Source: Apophysomyces variabilis (Eukaryota; Mucoromycota; Mucoromycetes; Mucorales; Mucoraceae). Taken from it: a stretch of DNA of 64,000 nucleotides. The stretch is from assembly GCA_002749535.1 (NCBI GenBank), contig MZZL01000392.1, positions 123,513 to 187,512 on the forward strand, given 5' to 3'. Shown here piece after piece: positions 11,051 through 22,537 of the stretch (positions are counted from its first letter, which is position 1; each line of letters starts with the position of its first letter). Under the pieces are notes generated by a model. It was not told where the DNA came from. It saw only the letters and a program-made list of their open reading frames with translations, and did not search any database. Both the position numbers and the translations under genes were made by a program.

Positions 11051-13477
11051 ACCAATCTTTTTTTTTCTTACTTTTTTGTTTCAGAAAAAGGAATCCATGA
11101 TTGGAATACAACGAAGAAACCAACGGTGTTTCTCTTTTGTCTCGCAACCTCTTCCCTTTTTCCTTCCTTTTGTACAGCCTTTTCAGAAAACATTCGCGCA
11201 CTTTTGAAAGATTTCCTTGCGTAAACTCGATCTCAAAGATTTGCCCATTACTGGACGACCTCTTTTCTTCGTTTTACCTTCTATTTGTTTTGTTCGAAAG
11301 AAATGGCTACATTTATATACGATGATGGACTCGGCAACACAGTTGACACAATTAGTACTGAAATTTCTAGGCATGAAACCATATTTGTATTGTGCCAACT
11401 TTAGCAACCCTGGCATCGTGTAGCCACGCTAGGCAGCTGCCTGATTCTGCACGATCACAAGACGGCCATCATCCATGCCTTTGATGAAGTAAAAAGACAC
11501 GCCAGAGCACATGTCGCCAACCGTCAAGGCCTTTGACGCCGTGGAACTGGAGCTAGTCCTCGTCATTGACAGTGGCGGTGTGCCCGAAAGAGATCATGAC
11601 TATAGACATGCCACAATGCCTAGCCGTGACAATTCACTTGAATATCCTTTTCACGGAACAGTTTCCCTAGATATCACTGGCCAAAAATCAGTAAAAGGTA
11701 AAGAAAGAGCGGAAAGGTAAGTAGTCTCTTTGTTTTTGTGGACAGTTACATGAAAATAATGGACGACGTGGCCGAACTGCCAATGCCCATTCTTAATTGA
11801 CATGATTTCGTTGTATTGCTATTACGATCAACAGCATTAAGGTGTATGGCCGCTCAAGTCTGGTCGATGCACACCATGAACGCTACATCAACAAGAGGGG
11901 AATGGTTGTACCTTCTACAAATCCAGCAGTCGACAGCCGATACGGTCAGGATTGAGCAATCTCAATCAAAGATAACGGCGGTACAAAGCTGAAAGTTGCA
12001 AGAAACACTTTTGATGTCTTATGTGACTTACAGCATCCGCCTTGATATCAATCACACCAGAGTTTGGATCAACGACAAGAAAATTCGTTGTCAACGAAGA
12101 GCATGGCTGATGGGTCCAGATATTTCTGGATACTGCTAACTACCACGATCCAACAAAGATTGCTCTCAACGAACACGCTACCATCGTTTAAGACATCGAT
12201 ATACTGTAACAATGGCAGCAAGTGCGCTCAGAGTTGGTAGAGCACTCTAACTACATTCAGTCTCGTACAATCTGCTCGTTGTGCAACTTCCAATGGGTTT
12301 ACAACCGCACAGTATCTTTACTTACTGCACCTTTGACAATGGAGCGCTCGATTGCGATGGCAGACTGGCGTCAGGTATATTTGTTCATGTGGGCAGTGGA
12401 GTGATCAGAAACACTACGGGATAGAAAAGCTGCACACATCGCAGGAAAGTCGCATGGCATATAAGATATGAGTTTTGTGGTATGCGATTTATACGACCTA
12501 TGCCACCTATGAGGCTTTTCTATGGCACAACGGAATAGGGATGATGCAATGCTCAAAAAAAGAAAAATATTCTCGATATCCTCAAGCAGTGCAAGCCAGC
12601 GGAGGCGTCGCCAAAGTGATTACTGAAATCCACATGTTATTCCCCACCCACGGATGTGCCTTCATTCATATTTTGAATCATGGCCAGCTTCCCAATGCTC
12701 TCAAGGAGCTGGCGTACATTTTACTGTCGAGAGTCAACGACGGCGAACAATACGATTGCCAATGAAATTGAAAAATTTGTTTTAAAGCGATTAGCTGAAT
12801 AAAACCGATCGTTTTTGCTGTCATTTCAATGTCCATACGATTATTACGGTCCTCATACACAACATTTCCAAGTCTATATTCGTAAAAGAATGGCAATATG
12901 ATATTAAAGGTCAAAGAACAAAAAGGGGGAAGCGCAATGCTTGGGAAAGTATTAAAAAAGGCCAATTCTGGGGAACAAACATTCCCAAAAACTTTGCGTA
13001 GACTGCGCCCGAAGCACTTGGCGCAAAACAATATAAAAGGTTTTGATTAGGGAGGTTTTCAAGCGAAAGGATTGCACAAGCAAATTTGTGAAGGGAAGTG
13101 GGAAGCGATCAGTATGCGGAAAATGGATCGCCAATGTGACTGATATGGGCAGGGAGAGAGAAAGGGAGACAGTATGAGTCATCGTGGGAATTGCTTTTCA
13201 TGCAGTTTTTTTGTTGGTTTGTTCATTCTTTTTCCCACGCTTATTTCGCCTTGAGGGCTTAAAAGTTGGTGTGTTTAAAAGAGACAGTCCCCCCTTTCGA
13301 GGCAGTGAATTGACCAGCCAGACGAGCGTTTTTTGTTTCGGAAAACCAGAGACTCGTTTCTCGCTTTTGTTTCGCTTGTGTCACCCAACAGAATAAGTGC
13401 AGTCTTTTTTAATCCTTTCCCTAACCCAAAAAAGATTAGATATCAGAAAAATCTACTTTTTTTTTTCCTCTTCTTTC
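11051..13477. other. Gene-poor region with coding relics
   Basis: No intact conserved gene found. Between about 11820 and 12765 the plus strand has coding-like but repeatedly interrupted stretches (for example a 50-residue run ending in a stop after SRVNDGEQYDCQ at about 12765), suggesting a decayed gene I cannot name. A separate minus-strand open segment lies at 11429-11604 (own entry). The rest is AT-rich. Confidence 0.4.
11429..11604 (-). CDS. Candidate 3'-terminal exon of an unidentified gene
   Basis: Open minus-strand segment ending in a stop at 11429-11431 and running back about 58 codons. The last 43 codons start at an internal ATG (MTRTSSSSTASKALTVGDM) and finish DDGRLVIVQNQAAA. Composition looks protein-like, but I do not recognise the family and found no joined upstream exon. 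It could be a genuine small C-terminal exon, a relic or chance. Confidence 0.25.
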
Positions 13478-13516
13478 TTTCTTGGTCTCTCTTTTGCTTC
13501 CCTTCTTCTTCTTCTA

Positions 13517-13547
<31 letters not shown>

Positions 13548-13608
13548 TATCTCCCTCTTTCTCCCTTTCTCTCTCTTACACACTTTTTCCTTTGTGTTTT
13601 ACATTGAT
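13478..13608 (+). promoter_or_regulatory. Pyrimidine-rich leader with (TC)n tract
   Basis: Nearly pure C/T stretch containing a (TC)n run at about 13519-13542, ending just before the ATG at 13609. Similar C/T leaders precede the GAR transformylase and Sds3-like starts in this window. In fungi such tracts mark core promoters or 5' leaders; the role here is inferred from position. Confidence 0.5.
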
Positions 13609-14510
13609 ATGGCCGAGACAACGACAACCACAAAAGATCAAATTGTTCCCGTCAATCAGAGAATGACATCCCGTCAGACCCTCGCTTCTCTTTATGGGGT
13701 CGATATCATGGCTGCAGCCAGTTCATCAGCACTGGTTTCCCCCTTCATTGCTATCGTCGATCGGTAACGTTTCATAACCATGACGACAAACATGTAGGAA
13801 GGCCATACGAACTGAATCTCCTTTTTTATTCCTTCTGCAGGGCTATTATTGAGAATGCCAATGGCAAACGTAAATTAGGTCAAGGCTTGATCCAAGGTTT
13901 CCAAACATTATTCACGCAGCCACACAAGTTTGTCGGGTCAATGCAGTATCGGTTAATTTTTGGCCTGTATTTCGGCACCTATATGACAGCCAATGTGGTG
14001 GAGACGACGTGTGAACAACGGTCGGTGGATCATGTCACTTCGTCTTGGTTGAAGTTCTTAGCCACCACGGCAGTCAATATGAGCGTTTGCATTTACAAGG
14101 ATCGTGCCTTCACCCGGATGTTTGGCGTCTCGGCCGTCAAACCTTTGCCCTTGCTGAGCTATTTGTTCTTCGCAACCCGCGACTCTATGACAGTCGCCGC
14201 TAGCTTTATTGCTCCTCCGATCGTATCGAAAGCCCTTCAAGAGAAGGAATGGTCCGAAGACCATGCCAAGGTCGCGGCCCAATTGAGCTGCCCGGCTGCG
14301 GTCCAATTCCTCAGCACACCCCTCCACTTGCTCGGCCTCGATCTATATAACCGACCTGCTGCCACCGCTGGCCAACGAGCAGGATTGATTCGATCTCTGT
14401 ATTTCAAGACAACCCTAGCTCGATGTGCTCGTATAGGACCAGCCTTTGGTATTGGTGGTGTGGGAAACACATATTTTCGAAGTTACAGGGAGAAAATCTT
14501 GGAGAACTGA
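13609..14510 (+). CDS. Conserved fungal protein, probable mitochondrial inner-membrane carrier-like protein
   Basis: Exon 1 is 13609-13763, intron 13764-13840 (77 nt, GTAACG...CTGCAG), exon 2 is 13841-14510, giving 274 residues. After a polar N-terminus come several moderately hydrophobic helices. Blocks include SPFIAIVDRAIIENANGK, GLYFGTYMTANVVE, SYLFFATRDSMTVAASF, FLSTPLHLLGLDLYNRP and GPAFGIGGVGN. This pattern matches a conserved single-copy fungal family that I recall as mitochondrial and distantly carrier-like, without an assigned substrate. The FATRD...PLHLLGLDLYNR core is the most diagnostic part. The start is the first ATG after the pyrimidine leader. Splice phase is exact (CG|G GCT). 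Function remains unassigned; the location is inferred from family memory, not from a clear targeting peptide. Confidence 0.8.
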
Positions 14511-16237
14511 AAGAAAAAGAAAAAGACAAAAAAAGAATATGAACAACTTTATCTCTCCCGTTTAAACTTAATTTTGACGCATTTCTTGTATATTTTGTAT
14601 TATAAACTTTATTCGAACAAAATGAACTATCGGTTAAAAAAATTCAAGAAAGAACAGACAAAGCCGCTATTCTGCCAATGCAAAATCGCAGAGATCCAAT
14701 AAATCTTTACGGATGGTCGGTGTAACCTTTTTAATGACTGATGACGGATGCAGAAAGTGAGTACGTAGAACACAGAACAGGCAACGAAGGAATAAGTCAA
14801 CGTAATAGCCGCTTCGCCCAAATGTCCAACATCCTCTTCGCAATCCACGTCTTTCTAAAACGTCTCTCTCTTTGTGCTTTTGCTTTCTGTCTTCTCCTTG
14901 GCGTTGTCATAACTTGATCTCTCGTTAGATGAGCGTAAAATAAAGTCCACGCTTTGACGAGCAGTCTCCGGATCCTCGGCCCGTACCACCTCCATTACTG
15001 CTGAGTAGCATTCATTACACTTGGTGATAAAAAAATATTGGCTAAAGAAAAAAAAAGCCGTTTCCAAACTAGCGAGTAAAGGTTTTATGGTAACCGTCCA
15101 ACGTTTTTGTGATGCAATTTATCCGCTAACCATAGGTCAGCGAGACCATTAGTTGACTGCACGTAGATATTGCTCGTTGTTATATATGGTGCCATAGCAA
15201 ACAGAGGATCTAAAATATAGCTTCAAAGTTTTCAGCAGATCTACAGTTACAAAGGCCAGAAGTATGGACGCTTTTACAAGGCTGTTGTTGCTGGTTGTTT
15301 CACTTGGTAATATAGTTTGATTTAGAAAATGTGCTTTTCCAACCGCTTTGCAAGATGGGTGTTTGGTGAGGTCAAAGACTCCATTTTCACCGCAGTTGTC
15401 GGTAATATACCACGTTTGCTGACATATTTTTTTTTTTGGCGGCTATGTGTTTCTTTGGGTCTACCGTTGTGGTTGTGCTGCCGGATGCTGATGGTTTCGT
15501 GGTTGATAAAGACTGAAGGCCACTTCGTTCTTGCCGCTGTTTTGGACATCTTTGATATACTTATCATGTGACGTTTCTTCACTGCTGTCGTATGCTTAAT
15601 CTTTTCCAACGCTCGTAAGCACCCCTGTACAATACTTTGCCCTTTCTTGCTAATATCGCTGTGTATGATCACTTGGAGGACGTCTTCGCACCATTCGAAG
15701 AAAAGATTGACGTCCTCGGTTGGATTGCTTATACAACGGTGCTCCAGTAGATTTTGACTGAGAATACTCTTGTCCCAGGCATCGCTGCCATTATCTTTCC
15801 AAGTGAGTATTGATTAGATTTTTTTTACTTCTTTTTTCTTATTCGAGCAAGAGCTTGTCTAGCTGCATGATAACAAGTATGAGAGATTTGCAAGCGGGGG
15901 CACCAATGGTGATTGCCAAGGCAGCCGTCTCTTTTTATTATTATACACTTCACTATAGATTTGATCTAATCACCTAGATGGACATTTTTATGTTAATTCG
16001 AAGTCTTTCCAGGACATAAATGTTAATGTAAGCAGAATAGCATGATGAAGTAAATGAGATATTAGAACAACAACACTTTTCGTCTGATCTGTAGAAGACT
16101 TATTTATCCATGCTGGATCTCGTTTTCTTGCTCATATAGGAAGATGGTGATGAATCGGAAAGGGCTTGTGATGGGAGGTCAAAAGACGAATCTGGCGATG
16201 GTGATGTTGAGGGCGATGTTGTTTCTGAAGATGATGG
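14511..16237. other. Gene-poor region, fragmentary open frames
   Basis: Minus-strand frames at 14855-15067 (includes AVMEVVRAEDPETARQSVD) and 15322-15672, and plus-strand frames around 15329-15571, look partly coding. None can be joined into a model or assigned to a family. It is probably eroded gene or transposon DNA at the start of the accessory island. Confidence 0.35.
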
Positions 16238-17003
16238 CTATCCGACCAGAGAACAGGGAGGTAGCGTGATCTCTGCATCCGCACCGCTCATTAAGTCAGT
16301 TAACGGGATCTCTTCTTGGCAATAAGATTGTTGCGTAGCCTCCATTACAGTTCTCCTAAGCACGGCCAACTGAAGCAACGGAGATACATGAGAAGTATAG
16401 TCTGCGTTGCATGAGAGACACAGAAGCTCTGTGGTAATTCGTATTCTTATGATAAAGCCGCCGGGGGCATCCATATCAAGCAAGCTTGCAAAGTGACCTG
16501 TCAGAGATGGGATTAGCAAATCTATGGTCGGCGCATATCGGTAGCAATCTATTTCAACTCACCATTTATCATATAACCAACAACGTGTGCATTCCTTAAA
16601 GTCGTGAGAAACATTCTTATAATATTCAGCAACATATCCTTCATGGCTAATGGTATCTTCAACCGGCCGTCACGGAGTTCTTTTTGATCCAAATTGCCTC
16701 TTATTTTCAGGCAGCCGAATTCATTGTTGCTGCCAATATAGATGGTGTCCATACGTCTGCCAATCTTTTTATCTTGGACTTCGTCTATAGCAGACAATTT
16801 TCATTTGCTGTTCTTCTCTGCGGAATTTGCCTGGCTAATCTTCTCCTTACTTGAAAAGTATATTTTAGGTCACTACATGCATTTGATAAACAAAGATACT
16901 TACCCCAGCGCAGAAATATTCGACCCGCGGATACTGTGTTCATAAAAGACGACATGTAATGTAACTTGTCGCTTTCTCCAAGCTTGTCGAAACTTGTGTT
17001 GTC
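16238..17003 (-). pseudogene. Decayed copy of a lineage-expanded uncharacterised family
   Basis: Reading minus, a segment from 17003 (acceptor TTATAG|GAC) encodes DKLHYMSSFMNTVSAGRIF...RW. A second block runs from about 16850, and a third from about 16797 to 16563 encodes GRRMDTIYIGSNNEFGC and LKIPLAMKDMLLNIIR. After an intron (16562-16522, GTGAGT...CATAG) the last exon 16521-16238 encodes GHFASLLDMDAPGGFIIRIR and ends with a stop. The layout (GRxMDxIxx...EFGC, then KxPxxMKDML, then GGFIIRIR) resembles many uncharacterised Mucoromycota proteins as I remember them, probably distant relatives of the intact gene at 37394-39524. Near 16800 the frame breaks with no room for an intron, so the copy looks non-functional. 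The N-terminal half is missing. Function unknown. Confidence 0.5.
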
Positions 17004-17419
17004 CTATAATAACAAGCTCGAGACATTTATCAGCGTTAAAGACAACCAAGCCTTCAAACACTCAGTGAGCGGATCATGCTGCATGTAACATGCGTAATGG
17101 TACACATCCAAGGCACTCTTTCACAAATGAGACGAGAATTAGTGGCTCATGTGCTTAATGCAGCTCTTAATATACCAATCCTTTAATGTTTTTCGTGACA
17201 TCCTTCACAACAAGGCCATATTGTCCGGCAATTCCCAGGAAAATGGAAAGGGGATTCCCAAATGTTGAGACGTACATTTTGACAGGGCGATACTGCCAAG
17301 GTCGTCTGGTTAACAAAGAAAGAAAGTCCTCCCAAACCGCTTGTACCGCATGCTTTGAATGCGCGATCCATCCCATTGGCCATTGGATGTCACATTATCA
17401 TTGCTAGTTCGCCCCTAGA

Positions 17420-18480
17420 TCAAGAGCCGTTACAATGGGGTAGACCGATGCAGTACTTCTGTTGCAATATTCCTTCAACTTGGAATGAGCAAAGTCAGCG
17501 GCAAGAGCAATAGTTGGAAGGTCTAATGAATGTAGAAGTTAGTATTTGTGATGGTGCTTTTGAACTTGTTTTGCTTACCGCCATTTTTTCTTTCTCTATA
17601 TTTTTCCACATGGTCAAACCACCAGTTGTATACAGGAATGGTAATGTTTATTGTTGGATACAATGCGCCTGAAAGTTCTGATGTAAACGTATCAAAGTCG
17701 GAAAGTAGATTCTGAACTTCTTCAACTAATTGACAGTCCTTTGAAGAAAGTCCATAAGAAGACACTTAACTTGGGGTTTGCCAAACATCGTCTTATGCTT
17801 TTTGCTGCTCGTGTGCTCTTTGCAGCATCATAAAGGCAGAGTTCCAGCGCGTCTTGACATACACGATTAAATTTTTGCTTGGTAGACCGTTGGCATTACA
17901 ATATCGTTTGTATACTTCTCTTCTTTGCGGTAAAGATCTAATCTTGACGATACCACGTCGAAGACATTAGATAACGTTACCTACAATATAAGTTCAGTTA
18001 CTATTGGTATGTCCTTTTATAACAATAATTTTTAGCTAATTGTATCATCATTTCACCATAGCAAATCATCATCAGCCTCTGCTAGCAATCCATCTTTGAT
18101 AACTGATTGTGCTGCCGAATTGATAATATGTCCAACGCAAGAGAAGCGATTTTCATCTGCCTTGAAGACACCACTTCCATCTAAAGTTTTCGATTTTCTT
18201 GCCATTACGATAATGCTGGATTCATTGTCAGTTGTTACGAAAAATGGCTTCCAGTAAAGATCGAATTTAGCCAACACCATCATAATCATCTGAGCCATGT
18301 TCGATCCAGAATGAAGGCCGTTGAAATGTTCAAATCCGATAACGATCGATTGCTGCTTCCAGTTTGAATCAATCCAATGTACTGTTATTCCAAGAAATGC
18401 ATCTCTAACAGCAATCATTTAATCATCGACTGCGTATGACATGTAAGGCTGATCCTTCATAAAATCCGTTACTTGTTGCC
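17420..18480 (-). pseudogene. hAT-family transposase relic
   Basis: Reading minus, 18418-18053 encodes AFLGITVHWIDSNWKQQS, FVTTDNESSIIVMARK and FSCVGHIINSAAQ. These match the catalytic core of hAT transposases (VTTDNASN...CxAHxINLxx). After a gap, 17950-17790 gives PSKNLIVYVKTRWNSAFMML, the TRWNS block. Then 17765-17580 gives EELSG-type ALYPTINITIPVYNWW, and 17500-17420 gives KLKEYCNRSTASVYPIVTAL. The blocks are in correct hAT order but in changing frames with stops. The BED zinc finger and the C-terminal dimerisation block are missing, so this is a dead remnant. I found no terminal repeats or 8-bp target duplications. Strong as an identification, weak as to element boundaries. Confidence 0.75.
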
Positions 18481-18512
18481 TATACTGTTCTTAGTAGTTT
18501 TGATGATCGCGT

Positions 18513-19796
18513 TTGACGGTAAATGCACTGGAAAAATTACAAAAGCATGGAATCGTACAACGCTGTGCAAATTTCTTGCCAATCAACGGTGTCCCTAACG
18601 ACATTTACCAAGCCATCAGCTTCGAGCCAGCTACAACCCCATTGTCATTGATTGACTTTGCCACGTACATCAGAACTATTCTCAAGTTCCCCCCCCCTTT
18701 ATGTAAGTTAAAAAAAACTTCATGTGCTAGGTTTGTTTACTAGATGCCGACGTTGTATTATACGGAACAGATGATGGTGACGGCATCATCTTTGACAAGG
18801 CATCTCTGGCACCGAATTACTCAAATGCCATTTTCATGTTCGTTTCCCGCTTCCTTTTCTTTTTGCAAGTTGTGATACATGCTATACTATCGCAGAATGA
18901 TGTGTACGTCAGAGAAGCGACTTGAGCTTCGCAACCAATCTCTTTCTTTTGTCATTTAGTTCGGAATCCATCCATCATCGTACCAACCCAGTGCCACTCC
19001 AAGAATCACAATCGTCATGCAATCACCACGCTATTTGGCGATTATTACGTCTTGTTGCGAATCAACTGTCTACTGTATCATGCCAATTCCGCGTAGGCGA
19101 GACGTTACTGAAGGCAATGGAAGAATGTGATAAGCAATACAATGCCGGTGGTGTCGTGTACATGGTAGATCAAAGGTTAGAGCTGCCTTTGCTTATGTGT
19201 CCGGCCCCCTGGGCACTCGTGATTGCGCCAGGAACGCATTCGACCATATCAAAGCTGCCTTGGGCATGACAGCAATGATCAAACGTATACTACGCAAGTA
19301 TCCTCGTGTAGATAGATCCATGTTGAATCAAGCCAGAGTATTATTTCTCCATGGAAGCTCGCGAGGTAACTGTGCATCAACTGTAGGCTAACTAGCTAGA
19401 CTAATATTTCACGCTGTTGTAAATGATTGTGTCCGATTAAGGCAAATGCGCCCTAGCTCCACTGGACAGCTACCCATCATGGAACGAATTTACAAGGACA
19501 CTGTCGCTGTTGACCCCATGGACATTGGCGCCATGGTCAAGCTGCTCAAAAAATCTTTTTGGACGATCATGTTATTACTTTTTTATTCGTGTAAATTGGG
19601 GGCGGATGAACGAATAGTTCGATCTTTGACGATTTCTTTTGCTTGTAGACTTTGCTGGAAAGAGCCATCAACAGTATGAAGTTACTCAGTGACTTGAATG
19701 GCGACCGCGTTTTCGCTAACAGTGGTGCCTCTCCCTCTCCAATTGCGCCATATTTCTCTCATATGCCTGTTAAACCCAACAAGAATGTGTCCTAGC
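18513..19796 (+). pseudogene. Unidentified multi-exon gene, apparently broken
   Basis: A series of coding-like segments ends with a clean C-terminus (about 19652-19796, LLERAINSMKLLSDLNG...KPNKNVS, stop). Segment 1 (from 18513) includes HGIVQRCANFLPINGVPND and ends at a good donor (GTAAGT at 18703). It joins in phase to 18744 (ADVVLYGTDDGDGIIFDKAS). Later pieces are ITTLFGDYYVLLRINCLLYH, VGETLLKAMEECDKQYNAGG, AFAYVSGPLGTRDCARN, DRSMLNQARVLFLHG and MERIYKDTVAVDPMDIGAMV. At least two changes of frame (about 19090 and 19160) cannot be explained by an intron. I do not recognise the family. The 5' end is unknown and abuts the hAT relic, which suggests the element or a rearrangement truncated it. 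Confidence 0.4.
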
Positions 19797-19955
19797 AGGC
19801 ATGACTGGCATGGATCCCATCTTATCCTTATTTTAGACCTCTTCCCTTCTCATTCATATGTCTACCGTTTTCTGTACATAGACCCTCCCCCTTTATCCAC
19901 TCTGCATCTCTCATATTCAGTTGCTTTCGAATGATGCCTCTGTAAAAAAGTTAGA

Positions 19956-20437
19956 GAATTACTACGCGCACTAAAAGTTTGAGTAACCTTAGTAGCTTTT
20001 CCTATTCATACGGCGTCAATCAATCAACACCGTAAGCTTCTCTAAGCTAATGCCAGCTTTTAGTGCGTGAGCCGGGCCTTTACAGGTAATAGTAGGCTGC
20101 GTGATAAACTTTAGAGAAAGTGCATTGTCCACTATGCAGAATAAGACTTTTCACCTATTCAAAGTTACTTATACTGTGTACTAAATATTGCCTGGAGACA
20201 TACTGTTGATCTCGCGCACTAAAAATTTAGATATAATGGATTACGCACCCTGCGAACTGAAATTCGTATGAAGCATGTTATTTCTCTCCCACACTAAAAG
20301 CTGACATGAAGTACATGGTCATCTTGCGCACTAAAAGCTGGCATTAGCTTAGGGAAGCCTACGGCGATGATTGGTTGACGCTGTATGAAAAGGAAAGCTA
20401 CTAAAGTAACTCAAACTTTTAGTGCGCGTAGTAATTC
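19956..20437. mobile_element. MITE-like element with ~110-bp terminal inverted repeats
   Basis: About 482 bp. The left arm (19956-about 20070) and right arm (about 20326-20437) are imperfect inverted repeats of roughly 110 bp. Each arm is bounded at both ends by the 12-mer GCGCACTAAAAG or its complement (one end reads TTTTAGTGCGTG). There is no coding capacity inside. Two further copies of the motif (about 20213 and 20289) lie in the central spacer. I could not see an unambiguous target-site duplication. Structure fits a non-autonomous DNA transposon. Confidence 0.75.
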
Positions 20438-22537
20438 CCAAAAGTTATTAAACAGAAGTAGTGCTGTTGATTTTAAGGAACGAAATGGGAGCGAGCATCG
20501 TATAATCTTCAACAAATTCCTGATTGTGCCACCAATAAACTTTTATGCCAGATACCAAATAATTCTTGACGGTGCCGCAAGAAATTCCTTTTGGAAGTGG
20601 GACAAACAATTCTCTGCCTCAAAACCAAAACCATTCGAATGGAATAACGTCTGCAATCGTGTGTTACCCCCCGTGACTGCCGCGTTAAATGGAGAGGATC
20701 GGTCTTTTCGGAAGAGTACATTTCAAGGGCCAAAGTTACTAACGAAATCCAAAAATTATTTAGCAATAGCAGAGTGTTTAGTTGGGATATTTATGATTTT
20801 CTTTGATATAATATGTCCCAAACAACCTAATAAAAGATAAAAAGAATAAGAATTATCGTTCCACTTTGTAGTACTGCTTCCTTGATTTTTGTGCTTGAAA
20901 AGTCTGTATGACACGCTGAATTAATTTCCACGGCAGGTGAAGAAAAAGACCAGTCTTTGGCCATTCTTTCGAAAGAATCCGTTTCTTGCGCTTCGAGGTC
21001 CGTGTTAGGCTCCAGAACACTCAAGTTGCTAGTTGCGGTTTGCGGCGAACGCATCTACCTTCCATTTGCCTAATCTGTGTTGGATCATGCGAAAATTAGC
21101 GGGACGGTAATTTCCACTCGTACAGGGGCGAGGTTGCTGTGCTCGACTTGTCTGCTTCGGTATTGCGCAATCCTGGGATATGTTAAGAATAGACTTTCAA
21201 TTTCTAGTGGTTTATTACTTCCTAAATCTCCAGAGTCAAGTCTTGTAACCTGGATTGAAGCCACGCCTCCGGGTTTTGTCATGTATTTCAAGCCCTTCAT
21301 ATCATCGCAGACGACTTGAACTGTTGTGCGTCGGCCGCTTAGCGCATGCAATTTCAGAGCAAAAAGAGTGTCTGCAATTCTCTTACTTTTATAAAGTGCT
21401 GTTTCTCGGTCCTCGTCCAATACCCAGATGTTGCGATGTTTTGTGATTTGATCCCCCAGCCCGAATATGAGGCGTTTACGTTTATTGTATCGTCAGGAGC
21501 GAAGCCGTTCATCTTTTTCATTTGTGTAGGAGCACCATTGTTGGTTTACCACCAGCATTCCCACCATTGTAGGTCTTGTTGGGCTTTTATTGATCACGGA
21601 CACGGTCGTTCCCAGTTCTGTCCGTTCCTGTGTAGGTTCATGGTGAGGTTTTTCTCAAGCATCTCACATGTAGGAAACCTTTACCAACTGCCACAACAAT
21701 TGAAGTTATCTTCTCAACAAACTCACTATCCTTTGGCAAAAGAAAGGTCTTCTGGCTTGTTTAATTTCTTATATTCTCGATAGGAACTTGTTCGTTTGAA
21801 AAACGATAGTAACATCATTTTCTTGGTATTGAATTTCAACCCCAGAAATTCCTGCATTTCCCATGGACCAAGCATTCTCTTTGACTGATTTATCATGATC
21901 CCAGATTGCTTAGATATTGGATCATTCGTTTGCTGATTATTTTCATTTCTGCAAACGTCCTTGCCAGTAAGTAAATGTTGTCAAAATAATAAACTGGACA
22001 ACTATCTTGCTTTCTCAATAGCTCTAAAGTGTAATGCATTAATAGAGCTTGAAATGGACTGGGCCAAGCTCCGCTTAAACAACTTAGGTTGGGCCATAAC
22101 TGGGCCAGGCCTACATCTTGGCCTAAGACCCATTTGGTTGTCCTTGCAAAATTGCATTTCCCCCAGCCGAAAAACTCTAAAGAATCAGTTCATTGGATTG
22201 ATCAAACCTTCTCTCTTCAATCGAACTCTTACCATGAATAACTCCTGTTTCTTTTTGTAAGCTAAAGTGGTGTTTTAGTCTTTCTTGTTGAAGTGAAGCA
22301 GCGTGGGCTACAAAATAGCAGCTTCTCTTGCAGCGTTGTTAGCTTGGTTATCAATAACACCAGACGCTGAAACATTTTCAGTGTTAGAGGTCCTTTTTTT
22401 TTCCCTCAATCGACAATTCATTCGGATCGAGGAACTTATTAACGTTGAATATTAAAGAAAAGACAGCGAACAAACCAAAATGAGAAAAACGATTCGCAAA
22501 ACTTTCATGTCCTGCTACGGTATTGTCGTCAGCCTTC
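20438..22537. other. Accessory DNA with coding relics
   Basis: Contains a plus-strand open frame overlapping the MITE's right arm (20385-20840; likely fortuitous). It also has a minus-strand open segment of about 140 codons (about 21504-21085, includes IWVLDEDRETALYKSKR and MTKPGGVASIQVTRL) whose upstream continuation is interrupted by a stop. Neither is recognisable. The remainder is unassigned up to the poly-T tract and assembly gap. Confidence 0.35.

Noticed and set aside
20385..20840. 151-codon plus-strand frame
   Set aside because: It starts inside the MITE right arm, has no recognisable motif and competes with an equally open antisense frame; probably fortuitous.
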